Below, piece after piece: positions 52,242 through 54,940 of a DNA stretch of 54,940 bases. A model generated the notes under the pieces. It did no database searches. It was not told the DNA's origin and saw only the letters and a list, made by a program, of their open reading frames with translations. Made by a program: the position numbers and the translations under genes. The stretch's first letter is position 1; every line of letters starts with the position of its first letter. Origin of the DNA: Albidovulum sp. bin36 (GTDB taxonomy: Bacteria > Pseudomonadota > Alphaproteobacteria > Rhodobacterales > Rhodobacteraceae); the NCBI GenBank assembly GCA_002238565.1, contig MPMP01000025.1, positions 1 through 54,940 on the forward strand. The letters are read 5' to 3'.

Positions 52242-53657
52242 TTACCTCTTACCTAGCGCGTCGTCCAATAGCATCTTGAAATGCTCAGCAACTGCCTCAG
52301 CAAGACCCACGGGGACCGCATTTCCTATCTGAGTGTATTTCGGCACCTCGCGGTCAAAGAGCCTTTCTCTGGGATTCCCTGCTCGCCTCAGCCCGCCCGT
52401 CGTCCGCTTGCCGGCAAAGCGGTACCAGTCAGGAAACATTTGGATCCTTGCCCATTCACGCACTGTTAAACTGCGCGGCTGCGCATAGTGTACGTAGTCA
52501 TCCGCCAAACATGCTGCCGTAAAGTTCGGCTCTTCATTGCCCCACTTGGCCTTCAGCACTCTCTGCGAAAATTTCTTGGTTTTGAAACGTTCCGGAATTT
52601 CTCCGTTGTTGGAAATCATGTAGTCGAATTTCTCGACCACGGCGCGACTGTGCTTCGAGTATTGCTGCTCAGTCAACTTGGTGCGCCCGGTCAAATTCCA
52701 CGGCGGAGGACGCCGAAAGCGTTTTTGGATCGCTGTCCGAGCGGATTTCGGATAAGATGTCGTCTCGAACGCCCCGGACGGGAAATCACCCGAACGCAAG
52801 ACTTCGACTGTTTTCGGATCGATCAAGTCTCCCAAGAGGTCGGATAAGTGCGGGAAGGCCCCGGCTTTCCCCGTTGGAAGGAACCTGCAGGCGACCGCGT
52901 CCTCGGGATCGTTGGCGGGGTCAAGCAATGCACTTGCTGCCACCAAGTCCTTGCGAATGCCAACAAGAAGCACGCGCGGCCTGTTCTGTGGTACACCATA
53001 GTTCTTGGCAAATACCAGAGACCAGCGCACCTCGTATCCGGGTATCTTGTCAAACTCTGCCTTGACTTCTTGAAAGACAAACTCATCACCGTAGCGGGTC
53101 CACTTGGCATTGAGCAAGCCACGCACATTTTCGAAGAGGAAAATTCGTGGACGCAGTCGTTTGATGACCTGCGCCATGCGACTAAAGAGGCGGTTGGACG
53201 GAATTTCCTTCCGATCGACCGGGTACGAGCGCCTGATCCCAATGCCCGAAAAGCCTTGACAGGGCGGTCCGCCCGCAAGCACGTCGAGTGAACTTCCGCC
53301 ACCAGCCCCTGCGTTTGCCGTGTCATACGGGATGAAATTCGCCTCGGGAATGTTTTGCAAGTCTGAGATCAACGCGTCGAGGCGTCCACCCTTCAGGTTT
53401 TGGATATCGTAACATCGAAGGGCTTCGTTTTCTGCGAATGCAAGGCCGCCTAGCATATGGCGTCGATTCTGCAGGTACGTTGTCATTGCGTCCTTATCGA
53501 GTTCGTTGACGAAAACAGGCGTGAAGCCCGCACATTCGAAACCGAGGGACAGGCCACCGCACCCCGCAAACAGGTCAATCATCGTATAGAATGGCTGGCC
53601 ACCATGCCGGAAAGTGCCCTCCATTTGTGGATCACGCTCAACTGTCTGCTGAAGCAT
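52242..53657 (-). CDS. C5-cytosine DNA methyltransferase
   Basis: 471 residues. Motif I YTMIDLFAGCGGLSLGFE, motif IV AGGPPCQGFSGIG with catalytic Cys, motif VI IFLFENVRGLL, motif VIII AKNYGVPQNRPRVLLVGI, motif IX region SLTVREWARIQMFPDWYRF, motif X YTQIGNAVPVGLAEAVA. The full set is in canonical order with a large target-recognition region between VIII and IX. ATG 53657 with AGGAAAG upstream is preferred to an upstream TTG. It heads the operon containing glycosylase, MORC ATPase, helicase and MvaI/BcnI-like endonuclease, so it is the protecting modification enzyme. Note that characterised MvaI and BcnI systems use N4-cytosine methylation, whereas this is a C5 enzyme. Confidence 0.95.
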   Translation of the reverse strand: MLQQTVERDPQMEGTFRHGGQPFYTMIDLFAGCGGLSLGFECAGFTPVFVNELDKDAMTTYLQNRRHMLGGLAFAENEALRCYDIQNLKGGRLDALISDLQNIPEANFIPYDTANAGAGGGSSLDVLAGGPPCQGFSGIGIRRSYPVDRKEIPSNRLFSRMAQVIKRLRPRIFLFENVRGLLNAKWTRYGDEFVFQEVKAEFDKIPGYEVRWSLVFAKNYGVPQNRPRVLLVGIRKDLVAASALLDPANDPEDAVACRFLPTGKAGAFPHLSDLLGDLIDPKTVEVLRSGDFPSGAFETTSYPKSARTAIQKRFRRPPPWNLTGRTKLTEQQYSKHSRAVVEKFDYMISNNGEIPERFKTKKFSQRVLKAKWGNEEPNFTAACLADDYVHYAQPRSLTVREWARIQMFPDWYRFAGKRTTGGLRRAGNPRERLFDREVPKYTQIGNAVPVGLAEAVAEHFKMLLDDALGKR

Positions 53658-53849
53658 CTTTGCTTTCCTAGATTCCTCCCAGACCAATGATCACGGCAAC
53701 CTTGATCCAATTTCTCGGCATGTAGCCGCATCTTGCAGATTTCATACACCGCAATTTGCCACGACGCGATACCCAATGCGCTGCATCTGTCGGATGCGGC
53801 GTCTTGCATGCCGCTTCGGGCGCTGCACATCCATACACGAAAGCTACTG

Positions 53850-54019
53850 CGCGGCCCCGGTTGGCACCGCCGGGGCCATGAAGGCCCTGATAAACGGTGG
53901 GGCCGACCCCAAAGCCCGCCTCAAGGATGGCCGCCCCCCCTCCCGATCTCGCTCAGGAGAACGGCGGGCTTGGAGACACCAAGGCTTACTGGGTGCTGAA
54001 TGACGCCCGGTTTCACTGA
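53850..54019 (+). pseudogene. Fragment of an ankyrin-repeat protein gene
   Basis: One ankyrin-like unit is readable (AMKALINGGADPKARLKDG). After a frameshift in a C-run near 53935 the typical C-terminal cap follows, DLAQENGGLGDTKAYWVLNDARF, then stop. Everything upstream is missing. Ankyrin-repeat proteins are common in host-associated Alphaproteobacteria. Confidence 0.65.
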
Positions 54020-54312
54020 ACCGCCGGAATGAAGTCGAAATCAGCCCGAAATCGACTAGCCTTAATTCCCAACGGTCTTACTTTAACCTGATTACTATTC
54101 TGAGTAAGTTGAATTTTGGCCGCGCCGCTCGCGGATTCACCGCCTGAAATCCTGGATAGCATAGTACGGAAAGCTTTTTCGAGACCGGATCCGCCAATAC
54201 GGCGCCGGGCGCATGGCCGGGCGCATCGTCCGGGCGGATTCACGGCCTTCAGGAGTGAGTTGGCGGGCCGGTCCCGCCGAGGCGCCCCGGATTCAGCGGC
54301 TGTAGCGCGCCG

Positions 54313-54692
54313 CTAGCCTTCAAGCCGCCCGGCGGTCCCCTTGCGGAGCAGCTTCTCCGGGATCGGCGGCGTGCGGGCCGCCGCCCAGGCGAGGCGCGGC
54401 ACCATGCTCGGCAGGTCGTAGCGGCGGTTGAACCGGTACTCGAACTCGCTCAGGTATCGCTGCGCGAACTTGCCCTTCATGGAATGGTGGGTGCTCCGCA
54501 GCGCCGTCTTGACGTTGCCGATGACGGTGTTCAGCCAGACGAATTCCTTGACGCGAACGGAAGCCTTCCCGCCGCCGGTGACGACCGGGGCGTGCACGCA
54601 ACCGGCGGTGGCAACCGCGCCGAAGCAGTGCAGGCCGTCGCTGTAGACCTTGCTTCCCGGGGCGACGCTCCGGCCAATGGCATTGCCTTAGA
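54313..54692 (-). pseudogene. IS1595-family (ISXO2-like) transposase C-terminal fragment
   Basis: About 125 residues of the C-terminal half of the DDE domain: VAPGSKVYSDGLHCFGAV, FVWLNTVIGNVKTALRSTHHSMKGKFAQRYLSEFEYRFNRRYDL, PRLAWAAARTPPIPEKLL, stop. The N-terminal half (zinc ribbon and first Asp) is absent: similarity ends near 54692, about 27 bp before the putative group II intron. A non-functional remnant. Confidence 0.8.
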
Positions 54693-54718
54693 GTTTGAAT
54701 CATAAGTCATTGTTATTA

Positions 54719-54940
54719 GTGCGCCGTGGAAAGGCGCTTTCTTCAAGCGGGTGCGAATCCCGCGCAGCAACTGTCGCTCCAGCTGGTAGCAGCCGAGCGG
54801 TTCATGGAGGTAACGACATGGGTTGAAGCACTCGGTGAAAAGGGCCGCCTAGGGCGGTTCAGCGAACATGCGGGCCGGAACGTGCAGTGAACGCTAAGCA
54901 GGCCTCGAAAAGTCCAATGCGGAAGCCGACCCTCCCAGAC
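54719..54940 (+). mobile_element. Possible 5' end of a group II intron (runs off the window)
   Basis: The sequence starts GTGCGCC with a downstream GGCGC able to pair with it, followed by dense GC-rich stem sequences such as GCGGGTGCGAATCCCGC, and contains no open reading frame. GUGYG at the 5' end and a multi-stem domain I are hallmarks of group II introns. The intron-encoded reverse transcriptase would lie beyond the window, so this rests on weak local evidence. Confidence 0.4.

Noticed and set aside
54719..54840. tRNA or cobalamin riboswitch
   Set aside because: GCGGGTGCGAATCCCGC resembles a T-arm, and the following CGCGCAGCAACTGT vaguely resembles a B12 element, but no acceptor stem, anticodon arm or conserved B12 box fits; the group II intron reading is preferred at low confidence.
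1..54940. CRISPR arrays, rRNA and tRNA genes
   Set aside because: I read for regularly spaced direct repeats and conserved RNA sequences and found none.

Overview
The window looks like a chromosomal segment of an alphaproteobacterium: GC-rich, with xylose/inositol-type sugar ABC genes, a dipeptide-type ABC operon, enolase-superfamily and DAO-type catabolic genes, and an ArsR-ArsC fusion of the kind common in Alphaproteobacteria. No rRNA or tRNA anchors the taxonomy, so this is inference. Coding density is unusually low between about 13 and 39 kb, and at least seven genes are broken (gapdh/arsJ, a PIN gene, hicA, three transposases, an ankyrin gene). This suggests a genome undergoing decay with mobile-element activity, as in host-associated or niche-restricted lineages.

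Region 1 (0.6-3.1 kb): arsenic resistance operon with an ArsR-ArsC fusion, an Acr3 arsenite pump, and a deleted remnant joining an ArsJ-type GAPDH to the tail of ArsJ. Region 2 (3.1-9.2 kb, minus strand): a tightly coupled cassette of a DUF4143 AAA ATPase, a giant STAND/NACHT-like NTPase with a C-terminal PD-(D/E)XK nuclease-like domain, and a stub fusing half an EEP nuclease to half an S24 peptidase. A palindrome sits just upstream of the first gene. This is the best candidate for an undescribed conflict/defence module. Region 3 (9.2-12 kb): transposase debris in a PIN gene, a hicAB locus whose toxin is dead but whose antitoxin and promoter look intact, and a GIY-YIG-like small protein.

Region 4 (12-38 kb): metabolic genes separated by long gene-poor stretches. 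They include a metal-less M24/creatinase-like hydrolase and a TerB-domain membrane protein. A sugar/polyol ABC transporter (binding protein, ATPase, permease) is divergent from an unusual regulator with a winged helix, a transmembrane segment and a solute-binding domain, and is followed by a Gfo/Idh/MocA dehydrogenase. A minus-strand catabolic cluster follows (enolase-superfamily enzyme, FAD oxidoreductase, DppABCDF-like transporter, M19 dipeptidase). An SRPBCC protein and an alpha-carbonic anhydrase complete the region.

Region 5 (39.5-53.7 kb, minus strand): a defence island entered through a dead IS110 element. It contains a STAS-like/winged-helix two-gene unit with a clear promoter and operator, an OLD-nuclease plus UvrD-helicase pair (class 2 OLD, Gabija-like), and a restriction-modification operon. 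The latter encodes a C5-cytosine methyltransferase, a small protein, a MIG-type T:G mismatch glycosylase, a MORC/GHKL ATPase, an Mrr-helicase fusion and an MvaI/BcnI-type endonuclease. In this operon the methyltransferase marks self DNA, the glycosylase would repair 5mC deamination, and the ATPase, helicase and nuclease would restrict foreign DNA. Region 6 (53.8-54.9 kb): ankyrin and IS1595 debris, and what may be the 5' end of a group II intron running off the window.
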